NCBI GenBank assembly: GCA_034190875.2
Contig: CM067356.1
Span: 47,645,656-47,709,655, forward strand
Direction of reading: 5' to 3'
Source of the DNA: Urechis unicinctus
Lineage: Eukaryota > Annelida > Polychaeta > Xenopneusta > Urechidae
DNA: 64,000 nucleotides
The position numbers were made by a program, and so were the translations under genes. Below, one piece after another: positions 1 through 15,740 of the stretch. Within the stretch, counting starts at the first letter, position 1; each line of letters opens with the position of its first letter. A model generated the notes under the pieces. That model saw only the letters and a program-made list of their open reading frames with translations. It was not told the DNA's origin and searched no databases.

Positions 1-434
1 GAGGTCCACAGACGCAGGTTATCGAGGGAGGTCCTAAGATGTCCTCTCGGTGGTTGATATGAGGTTGAACCTGCGTACTGTCTGCACTGAAGACTGCAGA
101 TTTCGTGGGACCATCGATATGGTTTACGGAATATAATTAATGAATAATCTAATTTATCCATATTTTTATATATCTTTATTTTGGGGAATCAATCCGCTGA
201 TGTGTCTGATGTATGTAGCTAATATAGGGCGTGAGTGTGATTGTTAAGTTGTGAGTGTGATTGTTATGTTGTGAGTGTGATTGTGAAGTTATGATTGTGA
301 AGATGTTAGACCCATTCCTCATGTATGAGTGCCTTGGTGTGGGTGTGGGTGCCATTATTTCCACCACCCCCCACCCCTGCGAATGCTGTGTGACTGGAGA
401 AATGTTTGCCCAGGTAATACATCCTCTTACTATT

Positions 435-740
435 CACATGGGCCCCTCTCCCTCTCTTCACGTAAGCCCCTCTCCCTTTCTCTTCTCTTGGCCCCTCCCC
501 CTTTCTCTTCTCCTGGCCCCTCCCCCTCTCTCTTCTCCTGGCCCCTCCCCCTCTCTCTTTTCCTGGTCCCTCCCCCTCTCTTCACGTGGGACCCTCCCCC
601 TTTCTCTTCTCCTGGCTTCTCCCCCTCTCTCTTTTCCTGGTCCCTCCCCCTCTCTTCACATGGGCCCCTCCCCCTCTCTCTTCTCCTGCCCCCCCCCCCC
701 CCCTCTGTTCACATGGGCCCCTCTCCTCACCTGGTAAGCT
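435..740 (+). repeat. C/T-rich minisatellite, about 25-bp unit
   Basis: About ten imperfect copies of a 25-26 bp unit of the form GGCCCCTCCCCCTCTCTCTTC. Unit starts can be seen near 491, 515 and 541. A subset of copies carries TTCACGTGGG or TTCACATGGG at the junction. The + strand is almost entirely pyrimidine and the array ends in a run of about 15 C (689-703). All three frames are open on the + strand only because the repeat lacks stop codons. Confidence 0.85.
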
Positions 741-1551
741 AGGGCTTGTGTTATATTTCTTCGCCACTTATCTCATTGCTTTCATAAATGTATAAGATAT
801 TCTTGCATGGTGGATTTCTGTATACTCCCGTTAACTGAGGATGTTGTGTTAAATGTATTGCATTTCCTGACTATTTGTGAATTATTTATAACAACGTGGA
901 TATCATAAAATAAAGTGCTATTTTACAGTGTTGGTAATTAAGACACCTGCCAGGTAGCAATCATCAAGTATGTTTTCTATACCATAGCATTCTTTAACAG
1001 TGATAGTTAAGATTATTCTTGTCATATGACGGACGTCACATGTTATACAATTTTATGCTGCTCATGACAAAAACATTCTACTTCTGCTGTGGAAAAAGGG
1101 TCACCCACTCAAGTTTGATGTTGACATCCGAACCATTAGATCCATGTGGAAGTAGAAGGTATGCAATTGATCGATGCCGTTGTGGCACCCTGCCCTCATT
1201 CACGCACGAAATCTGTCTTTTACTCGGGACATCATTTATCCTGATGGGTGTTTCTGATGCTCAACTAAGTCTTGTCGATGAACAAAAGCATTCGGCTTGA
1301 GATAATTTACTTTCAAACTCGCGAATGATGCTTTTTTCCTAGATAGCGTGCAATTTTTAGTTCCCGTTTTTGCCTGGTTGCTTAATTGACTAGATTGTAC
1401 TCTACAATATATAAGAATACAAACTCAATGATAACTTATCGATCGATTCATGAAAACTGCAATAATACCTATTTTTGCATGCCCAAATTGGTCTTAGGTA
1501 GCTTCGTCCCTTCCCAAAAGCCATGAACGTAGGGTGATGTGTGTGTCCCTT

Positions 1552-1571
1552 GGGGGGGGGGGGGGGGGGGG
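1552..1571 (+). repeat. Poly-G run (20 G)
   Basis: An uninterrupted run of 20 G. Similar G or C runs occur near 689-703, 17969-17979, 23411-23426, 28029-28040 and 48737-48753. Runs of this kind are prone to polymerase slippage and can form G-quadruplexes. Confidence 0.9.
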
Positions 1572-4500
1572 AGGTTGTTACCTCTTGGATTTGACATCAC
1601 CAATATCATTTTCAAAACTTTATTAAAATGGATCACTGAAGCCCCTTTTACGACACATGTCCCTAAATGCTAGGGAGGGTACCTGTTTGAGCTCTTTTGA
1701 AGAAAGGAAAGAGGGTGAAGATAGTATCCCTGAAGAAGATAATAGGAAATATGTGTCATATGTCGGTAAGTTTATGGATCAAAATGGCCCAGATCTCCTA
1801 ACGAGAAAAAATGAAATGTCACAGACCGGCAGTGAATGCAATAATTCCAAAATAAGGGTTAGATTTATATTTCTCCACCATAAATACAGCAGTATGAATA
1901 CAGTCGTGTTTCATATTTATAAGTTTGTTCAGTTTTCCCAGCAAATTTGAGGAGGGCTTTCAAGTTCCCCACGTTCGAAGGCATTTCCGATTCACCCTCT
2001 GTGTTTACAGGGTCATTATCGCGATAGCCCTTTGTGAGGATTCTCTAGCGCCTAAATTCTGCGCATTTCAGTATAGATGACAGTATTTGCCTGTTGTGTG
2101 CAGCAATTTCGGATTTGTTCTCAGTGAGTTTGTGATTGCCCAGTGGTTGGTGTTTGTCATATGATTGTTTGATCAGCCATCGGTCCTTTGTAGCACGGAC
2201 GTCAAAATCGTCTCGGGCTTCTTTCCAATTTTGATTTGGGGAAGATATTCAATTCCTGGCTTTTGCCCACGCGACGGAGAGGTATCCGGGACAAAGTACA
2301 GCATAAACGGAATAGGGATTGTACCAATTTGGTGGTGTCGAACCACTCGTGTAGACAGAAATGTCTCATTTATTTTTCCTTACTAAAATAAAGCAATCGT
2401 TTGCTGTGCTTTTCGTTTTCTCAGATGAACAGACTATTTCCGGCATGAACTTTCGTATTTAAATGAGATTGCACTCAAAATTGATGCTCATTATATTAAA
2501 ACTTTGGCATAGATTACCAATGTGCATATATCATCCATTCCCGTCGGCAATGACGTTCCATTACTGCACGACATCCCGGTGTCATCTCGTGAGTGTGCGT
2601 CAGATAGCAAATAACTGAAGGTATTTTTAATGTCAATTGTACTCATTTTGAAAGAGTGTCTGTAATTTAAGAGTACGTTAAATTCCATCTCATTCATAGA
2701 TAATTTCATCTAAACCTCCTTTGTTCCAAAGATCGGGTTTCTTGTCCTGAGCTTTGCTCAAAGCCACAAAACATTTCACATACATTGCATTAGTAAGTCA
2801 TGAAAATGGCTCAGCATTTAGAGAGTAAGATCTTTTTGTCTGAAAGGAAAACTATTGAATGCAATTGTCGTTTGCTGCATGTAATGCATATTTTAAACGA
2901 ACCATGATAGCAAATGCTTTAATACCTAAATTCGATCTTTTGTTTGATCAGACACGTAGATGACCACTGAAGTTTGGTTGGATTCTAGGCCTAGCATGAT
3001 TGGTGTATATCGGTTTGGAAGCTAGTTAAATGATAGACGATAATCGTGTGCATGTTTTGTTATCGGGAGATACAGTATGTTATAAATCTCATATGAACTG
3101 TTAAGTCTGTTGATTAACTGACAAATGCTCCTCGGATCCAACCCACATTTATTAAAATGCTCGTGATTAAACGCGAAATACCGTTTGAAAGTTGATCACC
3201 GAACGCCTAATGCTTTTACCACCGACGAGACGTTATTGAGCATAAGGAACACCCATCCCAATGTATAAGTGAGGGAATGTCCCGCAGCGTCGTCTGCTCA
3301 TGGTACAACTTGCACTTCTGCATAGATCTAGCAGCTGGACGCTCAGAATGTTAGCATCGTGAAAGGGGCGTTTGATGTCATATAGATCATTAAATCGACC
3401 AAACCCACTCCATTTACGAATCATGACCAATATGTAACAATTGACTCGCTACGTATATTACTTCACTGATTCTATCAAAGATGCTATGAATGCTTAATTT
3501 GCAATGGATCGAGTTGTGATCGGCAAGATGAAACATCGAGACACAGAGAGATAGCAAGGAAAAATACGCCCACAATAACTAATCACCACAGAATGTCACA
3601 ATTTCTTTCTTTAGACACCAACATGCACGATGTTAGAAAAATAAGAACGGCAGTTTACGGAGCTGCGAGTCGGATGTATATCACCGAAGGCGGGGTCATC
3701 TGTCGTGGTATCTAAGAGCGTCTATCAGGTATACGGTCATAAAAAAAGCTACTCATATCCCTTCAGCCTATATATATATATATCGTCTGTGATCTCTTAC
3801 CCACCAGGATTGAGCGGCGCATGGCAGGCGGAGTATTCTTTACGTATCATAATACACATGAACGTTATCCGTAAATTTGGGGATAAATAGCACAAGAGTT
3901 GAGTTCTTAGCGCCATGATGGAATCCTAAAATCAGCAACTTTGGGAATTCTGTCGACATTTTGAATTCTTGATTGACCATAGCAAGTAATTTCTTATATG
4001 TTTTTTCTAGGCTAGGAGGTAGGTAGAACAAAAGAAAATGGTAGTATGCATTAGGTTGATGGGGGTGGCACAGTCGTTTCCTACTGTTCGGAAAAAAATA
4101 TACACTGAGCTGGCCAAGCACTCCGTCAATGAGGGAACCACGGCCGCCACTAGGTACGCCCAGTCCAAACAGATGGCTAGATATGGCTAACTCACTCTCT
4201 CCGGTGGCTGTTTTAACGAGTCCCCACTTCCATCCTGTGGTCTAGAATGTGATGTCAGTCAGTCAGACCGGTGTGAAAAATCACATCATAACGTTTGGGG
4301 TGTTTACATCATAACGAAATATTTTTGTTAAGCGTTGTTTCATATATTTGCATCATGATGGACGAGGTCGTTTGCTCGATGTCTGGTAAGTATATCTGTC
4401 TCTATTAAACGTGTCAGGAGATCAAGAAAACCATAGCAAATCATAATGACAGCTGGTCAAAATCACTTCAGAGAATCTGAAAAGAAAACCTACTGGTCAG

Positions 4501-5159
4501 AAAGAAGATGCTCTTTCGTAACATGCTTTATCTGTGGTTGTAGGAAATACGCGTTGCTTGTGTGAGGTGTTGAGTCGCAACTTGCCTAATCCCTGCAGGT
4601 TTATGTGCCAAATGTCATAAATTATTAATAATTATTGCAGCTTCAGTAATTGTTCACTCCACGGACGCTCGGCTCCCAATGACGAGTTTCCGAGCTATAT
4701 GACATAGATTCCGTGTGTGAATGAGGGAAGGGCGAGGCTGCGGCGGCTTCCCTTGCTGCTACCAACCTGGCTCCACCTTATGTACCATCATCCTTGTTGC
4801 AGTTTTGGGATCCATAAATACACACCTGTCACCAAAATTGATTAATATAGTTCTTTACAATCAGTTCCCAATAGACGCCATGCCCGCAGTTGTACTGTAT
4901 GTAGAACACCGCTTGAACAAGCCACCCGCGAGGGCAAACATACTAGCCCCCGAAGAGCCTTGATCCATTAAAACATGTTAAAGGGGCTTTCGTTCGGTAA
5001 GTAACTAATCCAAGCCACACAAAACGCCTCTCGCCGTCAGTTGTTGAACTCCGCCCGAGCTTGCGCTCCTTAACGCCACCACCAAGACCTCTGACACGTC
5101 GATGGCGATCGATTTTGTCACGTGATTAACGTCGACTCGTTTTCTTTTCTCTGGGGTGT

Positions 5160-5400
5160 TTGCGGCATAGTGCATTGTGGGTACGTTGAGATTCGGAAGC
5201 GTCCATAGAAACTTGTCAACTTCCTCTGGGAGCTGACGTTGTGGGCCGTGTCATTATCGCGACTCGTTCGGCTTTATGTTACCGATATTTGACACAGAAC
5301 TCATATAGAGCTGCCTTATATTTTCCTTATAATATTACAGTGATATACATGGATATATACAGGTGCCGGAATACAGCGTAGTCAAGCAAGTATAGGAAGG
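5160..5400 (+). promoter_or_regulatory. Possible promoter and 5' UTR exon of the 8.6-14.6 kb gene
   Basis: This short stretch is richer in CpG than its surroundings, with repeated CG around 5101-5275, and ends in a strong donor: AGGAAG|GTAAGA, with GT at 5401. No ATG-initiated reading frame of note precedes it. An untranslated first exon fits because the first coding exon of the downstream gene begins after its own acceptor at 8579. This is inference from splice-site logic only; transcript evidence is absent. Confidence 0.3.
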
Positions 5401-8578
<3,178 letters not shown>

Positions 8579-8587
8579 GACTGAAGA

Positions 8588-11500
8588 ATGAAGGAGTGCG
8601 TGTACGGCTGGTACCCTCCGGCGAATGACCCCTGGAAAAGCTACCGTGACCCCGCCAAGGACGTTTGTTACGGTAAGCGCAGTGACTTACATTATCCACA
8701 CAGCCTGGTCAACCATCTCATTTCCATTGCCTGTATCACCGTCAATTCTACGTACCTGACTTGTTTATATGATTAGAGTCTATCAAGAGTCTATCGAGAG
8801 TCTATCAAGAGTCTATAATTACAATGAATAACGAATGTACGCTGAGTGGACGAACAACCCGCCCGACTTGATAACATGATTGTAGCTCTTCAGCAGATAA
8901 CATGCCATTTAAACCAACAGTGTTACTAATCTTGACCCAGGAAGTTGGGATTGGATTTTAGTATGACACACGGACATTCTACTTAAATGCTTTTCACAAA
9001 ACGAAAAAAACATGCGAGGAAACATAATGTAATATTCCATTCTGTCGACATACACGGTTGCCTGTAGTTGTATTACCACACACCCCACGTACACGACACA
9101 AACGGGCCTCTCTTGAACCACTCGCATCCTCCTGGTGTGTTATCAATACCTTTTATAGCTGGGCACATTTAAGTCACACTTGTTGTACGTAATATACTGA
9201 GCTACTTTAAGTAGCACTACTTTCTGTCCGACGGGTGACTCGCCGTCGTAAATAGATCTCGTCTGCTTAGGGACTGCGTTTACGTTGTTACGTAGATCAA
9301 CATCGACCTATCTAAACTCCGTTTGGCCGCTGGTGAGATCATAGAGATCAGAAGGTGTATACACCCACAATCGTGTATAACGATCCTTATCCTTATCAGA
9401 GTGCACTGTTTAATCACGCATAACCACGTATTACCGCCGTCATATGGCTCTGATATAACTTGTGAACCACTTTTACCTACGCACCAATTAACCACGCCAA
9501 TATCAAATTGTAAATTTAATCTCCATTGCATACTTTGACTTTATCAATATTACAATATTGATCATGATTTATCTCCGATTCAAAGACATTCTATGCCACC
9601 ATCAATGTCTGACATTTTTGTCATTTTTGCCAATGTTTTTATCTGTGGCGGCAGTTTCTTTACTGAATCTATATGTGTACTATGTTCAAAAACAGTTGAG
9701 TAAACAAAGTGGCTAATTTGAGTAGATGTCAAATTCACAAGAGGGAATAGCTGAATGTGATGTGGCTATTTGTAATGGCTTCCATGTTGCGAGGTGGCCT
9801 GCTCCGAGTTATTTACTAGGTCTACACGCCCCTGACGGAATCAATAAGTGAAGATAAGGTCGGTCAACCAACACGGGCTACTGCTCCGCGCTCCTGTAAG
9901 AGAATCGCTTAGGAAGGCTCGGTCGAGCTTGGCAATATCCCCACCTGATATTGCCGGTATACTGTTAATTGGACATTTTAACAACGGGAAAGCAATATCT
10001 CGGTGACTGCGAGTCGGATAAATATGAAACTAACATGGCTATTTATTGAATCACTGAGGCAATAACATATGGATGATTCACCGACTAGAAACACTTTTAA
10101 GGACAAAATGCAAGGCGTCTTAATCTTGTATATCAATGATAGAAGGACCCCCTGGTGGTCTGTATGTTTTCTCATCATTTGTGTGGGCTACAAAGTGATG
10201 TCGTCATCATCCCATCCGACCCTACCTTGCAGCGGCAAAAAAGGTGCGAAAACAGCCTGACTGGCTCATTGAAATTGCTTCTAGCTGGTAAATCATCCTT
10301 ATGACATAGCCCCGGCGATTCTCTACATAAGTTTGATATTTCTCCCACTCGTAGTCACCGAGATATATCATCCAAGACATGACTAGACTGCTACAGCGAT
10401 AAGGTCTTAAGAAGCCAGTTTGGTCCGTTATCAGCGACGTGACGACACACTAGCCCTTCAGATCGAGTAATTAGAAACAGTTTTATAACGACCGCTGAGT
10501 TGAAAAACCAATCCAGAGAGTTCCCCCGTCTACCCTCCCTCACCAAGCTCCTCCTCACCGCCACGCGGCCGCACTCTGTCAACACTGTCAATACTTATAG
10601 GATTCGTGACGGGTTTATCAGGTGCAGAGACTTGTCAACTGGAGCCAAAGAACCCGAAGGAACCCCTGTAATCCACGAATAAATCACAACGAATCCACAC
10701 AATGCAATTGGATTTAGACAAATACCGAGAACGACAATTATTTTGGCACTACGTTTTCTTGGGCATTTTCTCACTTCACACTCTCATGGACACACGGAGT
10801 TTGTCGATAAAGATGCTTTGTTTTTGACAATTGATCAGCCTTTATTTGGAAAACGAATTGAAATCAAAGGCAGGTGCTTTACGACTTATTTTAACGTCGA
10901 GGTCATAATGCTCATGTTTACTTTTAATTCAAATATTGGACGCGTCCGTATGTATTCGCCAGGAACATAGTTGTTTGGATCGCAGTAGATCAGGTGTCGC
11001 AAATACAAGCCTCGATTCATTCGTTATTGATAAATACACCACTCTCAGGAGCACTTAACTTGGAATACGAGTCTGTTGATCTGAGCACCAAATGTTGATG
11101 CATATACCATTGACAGAGGGAACAATGAAATGACGGTATTGACACAGCTAGTCCTCACGCATGGGGCATATTGGTTCTCAGGCCTTTTAAAGCAGCCCAG
11201 CTTTAGAGTGTGCTTAGGCCTTGTTCACTGAGTGCAAAGGTAAACTGTCACATGGGTCTGTTGTCTATGGTATCCATATCAACGTTATTATTAATTACTG
11301 CAATTGTGTCAGACGCTATATATATTATATTGGACGGTAGTAATAACATTAATTACTTCATTCGAACTCGTTTCGATCAAATAACCACATAAGTGTTTAC
11401 TCCAGACAAATCGTTCGAAACCAAGACGCACATAGATTGCAAAACTTATTACGCCTTATACATGCATATTCATTGAAGCGTTTGGATGAATACTTACATA

Positions 11501-14500
11501 TAGGTATATAAAGTGTTTTTTTTTTTTCAAAAGTTTGATGACACGACAAAAACTCTTGTTTTGTCAAACTGTTGGTGTTGTCAGGAGGTAACCCCCAAGT
11601 CGCCCAGGGGTAACATCCTTTATGTCAAATTGAACGTTCTTTGTCGTCTTTCCACTTGACCCATGGATGCACTCGACACACCTCTGAATTTTTGTATTTT
11701 CATTGGTGCAGTTTTCCAGTGGGGATTGTTAATATATCAAGTTGTATTGATAAAGGATTTGGTCCATTCAATAATGCTGTAATGGTTTATATGTTATATA
11801 TTCGTCGATATTTGATTGAATTTGTGTATCTAAGGATTTGATGTAAACATTTACTTCTTGGAAGTTGCTCATCTCTTGGTACTCATAGATGACGTATTTG
11901 CATAGCGTTTTTAATGATCTCTGTTGGGAATAAAAAAAACTAATTATTATTCTTCAAAGCCGAACGGACCGTTACCTCACTGGCTTAGTGGTTTAGTGTG
12001 ATATTTGGAGAACGCATAATAGCGAGCTTTCTGTTTGAGCTTCATGCATACTCATATTAACTACGTGACTGGAATTGAACAGCGTGATCAGGTGATAGAA
12101 GGAACGAGAGCAGTCACAACAGATCTCTGCCCACACTGAGCTTTGTGGCTTTGCTGAATCTCCACGTGATTTCAAAAGCGATTAGGTGTGAAATAATGCG
12201 TAATCATACGTTGATTATCGGTGATTGGGTGTGTAATGATGTGATGATTACCCTTGATTGGAAGAGGAATGACGTGAAGATTTTACTGTGATTGGTTGTG
12301 TAATGTTATGATGATTATCTGTGATATGGTGTGAAATGAGGTGATGATTATACGTTATTCGGCGTGTAATGATGGGATAATTATCTGTAATTGGGTGTGT
12401 TATGATATGATGATTATCCGTGATTGGGTGTGTGATTAAGTGATAATTATCTATGATTTACTACTTAATGTAATATAAATATCATTAATATCGATATCAA
12501 TGGACTTCACAACGATATGGATGGGTTTGGAATATCTTATGACAATAACCATTAGTTATAAAGTAAACAGCCTTTCAATATTCCACCTCCCCCAACTACC
12601 ACTAACGGAACAATTGATCCATAGTCTAATTCCGGAGGATCAACACAGAAGGTAATGCCCTCTGATTTAAGTACCAAACACAACTAACAATCGTAGCGAT
12701 GTTTGGTTAAGGCCATTCTTAAAGATATCCCTGACGATAAAACCAGCTCAGCAATCGCGGCTTGGTGTTTGTAGAGGAAATGGATTTGGGAACAAAATGT
12801 CCAGCGGGTACACCATATCCCTACGCCGGTAATATTATCTAGAGACTCATGTTTCCGGAACAGAAACTCCAACCACACCGTGACCTTATCATGACCTTAG
12901 CATGGCTTCATTGTAACCTCTTCATGACCTAAGCATGGCTTCGTGGTTTCTTTTTCATGACCCTAATATGGATTTATCGTATCGTTATAATGATGGCTTC
13001 ATCGTGATTATTTCATGACCTAAGCATGGCTTGTTCGTGAACTTATAGGTCACAATAGACGTGTCGGATCTGCTGCCTGGATTTAGGCGGTTTCTTGCGT
13101 GCTTATGCCATTGTTCTTTGTAATTGTTGGTTAAGGTAAACATTGAACCATTATCTGCTGATAAAGGACAAGTATACCTCTGTTAAGCTTTGTTTGTGAT
13201 GTTTTAGTAGTATTGTTGCTGATGGCTTGGGGTGTGTTACAGATGAGGAGGGTATATCGGCACTGGAGCGCTAAATACCATGACCAGGCTGAAGGAGGAT
13301 TCAGCTCCCACCCCGCCACTCCGCTCCGGATGCCTCCATCGCACCAGCACACCCGCCCCCTCGGCTTTACCCCCGCCGCTCACCTGACCCCAGGCCTTCA
13401 CCCCCTCATTACCGCAGCAGCCTCACCACAACCGTCATCACGCACACCATCACGCGCAGCATCACGCACACCCAGTCGGAGACTCGATTCAGCAGCAAAT
13501 CGTACCGCTTCTGCGTCCGCATCACAAGCCTCGCTCCGAATTGACGGACAGACTCCGGCCGGGACTCCCGTCCACGTGTTTTCACCGCCCTTACCCAGCC
13601 GACCCAAGAGTACAAGATGTAGTGTCAGCGTCAACCCAAACAAGAAGCTCTGGAGCACAAGAGTTGCTGAAACCCAAATTACCCTTCCGTCCCATCCTTT
13701 AACAGAAGCGAGGGGCACTACCGGTGGAGCACAACCACGGCCTCGTTCTGAAGTGAGAAACTTCGCTGGCGTGCTGGTGAAGCCGCCTTATCCTGGTGGA
13801 GTCACGGTATACCCCATCAACGAGACTCCCAAACCAGTCCGCATCCAGAGCGCCACCGCCCACCGACCGCGAGTCACACCCCCCAGCCGCCCCATACACT
13901 CGGCTGACCCCCGCAAGAGGGCCCCAATAGAGGAAACGCGAACCGCAGAGGAAGCCTGGCAACCCGAGGCTGACGAAAAGGAAAATGAGAATATATATGA
14001 CGAAGATGACGAGGACGAACTGGGGGTGGATGATCCACTCGACTATGACGAGCAGCTGATTAAATATGGCTGGCGCATGGAGGTTCCAGGCGACCCACTC
14101 AAAGTCAAGTAGGTCTTAACTCTGCTTCCGTATCTGTCTGGCAAGCACAGATGTTAGTTCTTGTAGAGCGTCATTAATATAACAACACCTTGGATTTTCT
14201 GTGCAGTATTTATAAAGAACAGAATAAAGTCATATTTATGACTGGTTTAAGAGATACAACAATTAAAACTTATAGTTTACTCAAATTAGAATGCAGCCTT
14301 GGAGACTCAAACGATTATTTTCGAAGATATGTTCTAATTTGCTTTTTTAAAAAGAATATTTATATTTCCATATGTGCCTGCAGGCGGCAATGTTTTCCCA
14401 AACGGAAGAAGATCACGGTCTCTGTACCTATTCCCGACGTGGCTCCGGATCCACCCAAAGTTCACATGGAAAGCTCAGAACCTTTCTTCTCCAACACCAT

Positions 14501-14636
14501 TCCACGTAAACCCTTAACCGTCACCATACACGGGGACTGGGCTTCTGAAGTTCTGTGTGCTAAACGACTGGAGCTGCAGAAGCGAGATGGTGACAAATAC
14601 AAATACAAAACACACTCTATGTCCTTTATATATTGA
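8588..14636 (+). CDS. Uncharacterised single-pass membrane protein, three coding exons
   Basis: Model: 8588-8672, 13208-14108 and 14384-14636, about 412 residues. Exon 1 follows an acceptor (CCTAACAG at 8571-8578) and starts MKECVYGWYPP. Donors are CG|GTAAGC and AA|GTAGGT; acceptors are TTTTAG|TA and TGCAG|G. All phases join without a stop. Residues 27-41 are hydrophobic (CYVVLLLMAWGVLQM) and are followed by RR, suggesting a short N-out membrane segment. The cytoplasmic part has an S/T/P/R-rich region (about 75-130), an acidic stretch (about 280-312, EDDEDELGVDDP) and a conserved-looking C-terminal block ending SEVLCAKRLELQKRDGDKY. An AATAAA lies at 14640-14645, a few bases after the stop. 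I do not recognise the family. Exons 2 and 3 are better supported than exon 1, which rests on splice phase alone across a 4.5-kb intron. Confidence 0.6.
12180..12470 (+). repeat. Degenerate minisatellite, about 32-bp unit
   Basis: About eight diverged copies of a unit of the form TGATGATTATCYGTGATTGG followed by GTGTGTAATG. Cores (GATTATC or similar) recur at roughly 32-33 bp spacing, from about 12214 to 12443. Divergence between copies is high, so the array looks old. Confidence 0.7.
12885..13035 (+). repeat. Short tandem repeat, about 33-bp unit
   Basis: Four or five imperfect copies of CATGACCTAAGCATGGCTTC plus a variable T-rich spacer, in the putative intron just before exon 2 of the membrane-protein gene. 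Confidence 0.6.
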
Positions 14637-14639
14637 TTG

Positions 14640-14645
14640 AATAAA
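14640..14645 (+). terminator. Polyadenylation signal AATAAA
   Basis: AATAAA begins three bases after the TGA stop (14634-14636) of the uncharacterised membrane-protein gene. Its position supports that stop as the true end of the coding sequence, with a very short 3' UTR. Confidence 0.6.
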
Positions 14646-14659
14646 ATTAGATGTGTATA

Positions 14660-15740
14660 AGTTGAGGTCAACAGCACAGATTGTTAACGGAATAGGAAAA
14701 ATATCCTTGAAATTGTCAATTAAAATGATGCATGTTAGTGTGTCACTTGCTGTTCTCAAGATGCGCCCAACATATTGGCTGCATTCAGTGAAATAACATA
14801 TGCTATATGTGATATGAATTGCATTTTAGAATTGTACCATAAATTATAATTATAATGTATATTAACCAATATAATTTATTTTACTCTTTTTAGGCGATTT
14901 CTGTATGATTAATTTCATCCATTTATCAGATTTTTGATTTGATGGAATTTTTTTCAAATGATTTTTATCTTGTTTCACATATAATAAGCAGACCTGTCTA
15001 TCTTGACCCTTAAATGATAAGAGAGGCTCAAAAGGTATATTTTATTGCAATCGTGGAGAATATTTTTTGTGTCACTTCCTTCTTCCGTGTTATGTCCTGT
15101 CTATTGCTCTTTGTTACCTGTCTATTGCTCTTTGTTATCCATCTATTGCTCTTTGTTACCCATCTATTGCTCTTCGTTACCCGTCTATTGCTCTTTGTTA
15201 CCCGTCTATTGCTCTTTCTTAAGACCGGCAGCAAGACAATTATACTTGTTTTGTTCGTGAACACGAATCTCCAATATCAAGTAAATATAAGTCCTCATAC
15301 CTGAATATTTTCAATGACATATACCATTGTTAATATCGCGTGTTTCGTGTAATATATAATTTTAACTTCTTCTGAACTAATAACGTTAAGCATATAGCTT
15401 AATAAAAATGGATTAATTTTCGTTCGTCGTGTTCTGTCGTATTATTTATACCATCATATTGAAATGGTTTTATCGCTTGAGCAACGAGGTACCATGTTGT
15501 GTTCTAATAGTGTATTCTTCACAACCTACAAATAGCTTCGGTTTCAAATTGGTGAATGTTGTTCCAACATAACGATGTAATACAGAAAGATAATAACCAT
15601 AGTTACATTGTTCTAACTATGAACAACAAATATCATTGTTCGAAACAAACACTATATAGCACATTGACTTAGTAATAGGATATTCACATGATTAGGGATA
15701 TTCACGGACAGTAGCAGAAGCCTAGTTTGATACAAATACG
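14660..15740. other. Intergenic region with 21-bp repeat
   Basis: AT-rich intergenic DNA between the membrane-protein gene and the ASB-like gene. It holds the 21-bp array at 15096-15221 and no supported gene. Confidence 0.6.
15096..15221 (+). repeat. 21-bp tandem repeat, six copies
   Basis: Six near-identical copies of CTATTGCTCTTTGTTACCYGT. The 21-bp period is a multiple of three, so each frame reads a seven-residue repeat (for example LLLFVTR), but there is no start, homology or splice context to support a protein. Confidence 0.9.

Larger units (their letters stand above)
1..5150. other. Non-coding region with short repeats; no gene recognised
   Basis: No open frame here resembles a known protein. 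The stretch contains about three copies of a 21-bp GTGAGTGTGATTGTTA-type repeat (about 231-300), a pyrimidine-rich minisatellite (435-740), a 20-base G run (1552-1571) and a short TA run (3771-3783). An acidic open frame at 1657-1950 has a donor-like GTAAGT near 1766 but no recognisable homology, so it is not called as an exon. Confidence 0.6.
8673..13207 (+). other. Long putative intron with degenerate repeats
   Basis: No convincing exon is seen. It includes a four-copy 11-bp repeat AGTCTATCAAG (about 8776-8815), the degenerate ATGATTATC array at 12180-12470 and a short CATGACCTAAGCATGGCTTC array at 12885-13035. Confidence 0.5.

Noticed and set aside
1657..1950. 97-residue acidic open frame with a GTAAGT after MSLNAREG...KYVSYV
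   Set aside because: No matching downstream acceptor exon or homology was found; a donor-like hexamer alone occurs by chance.
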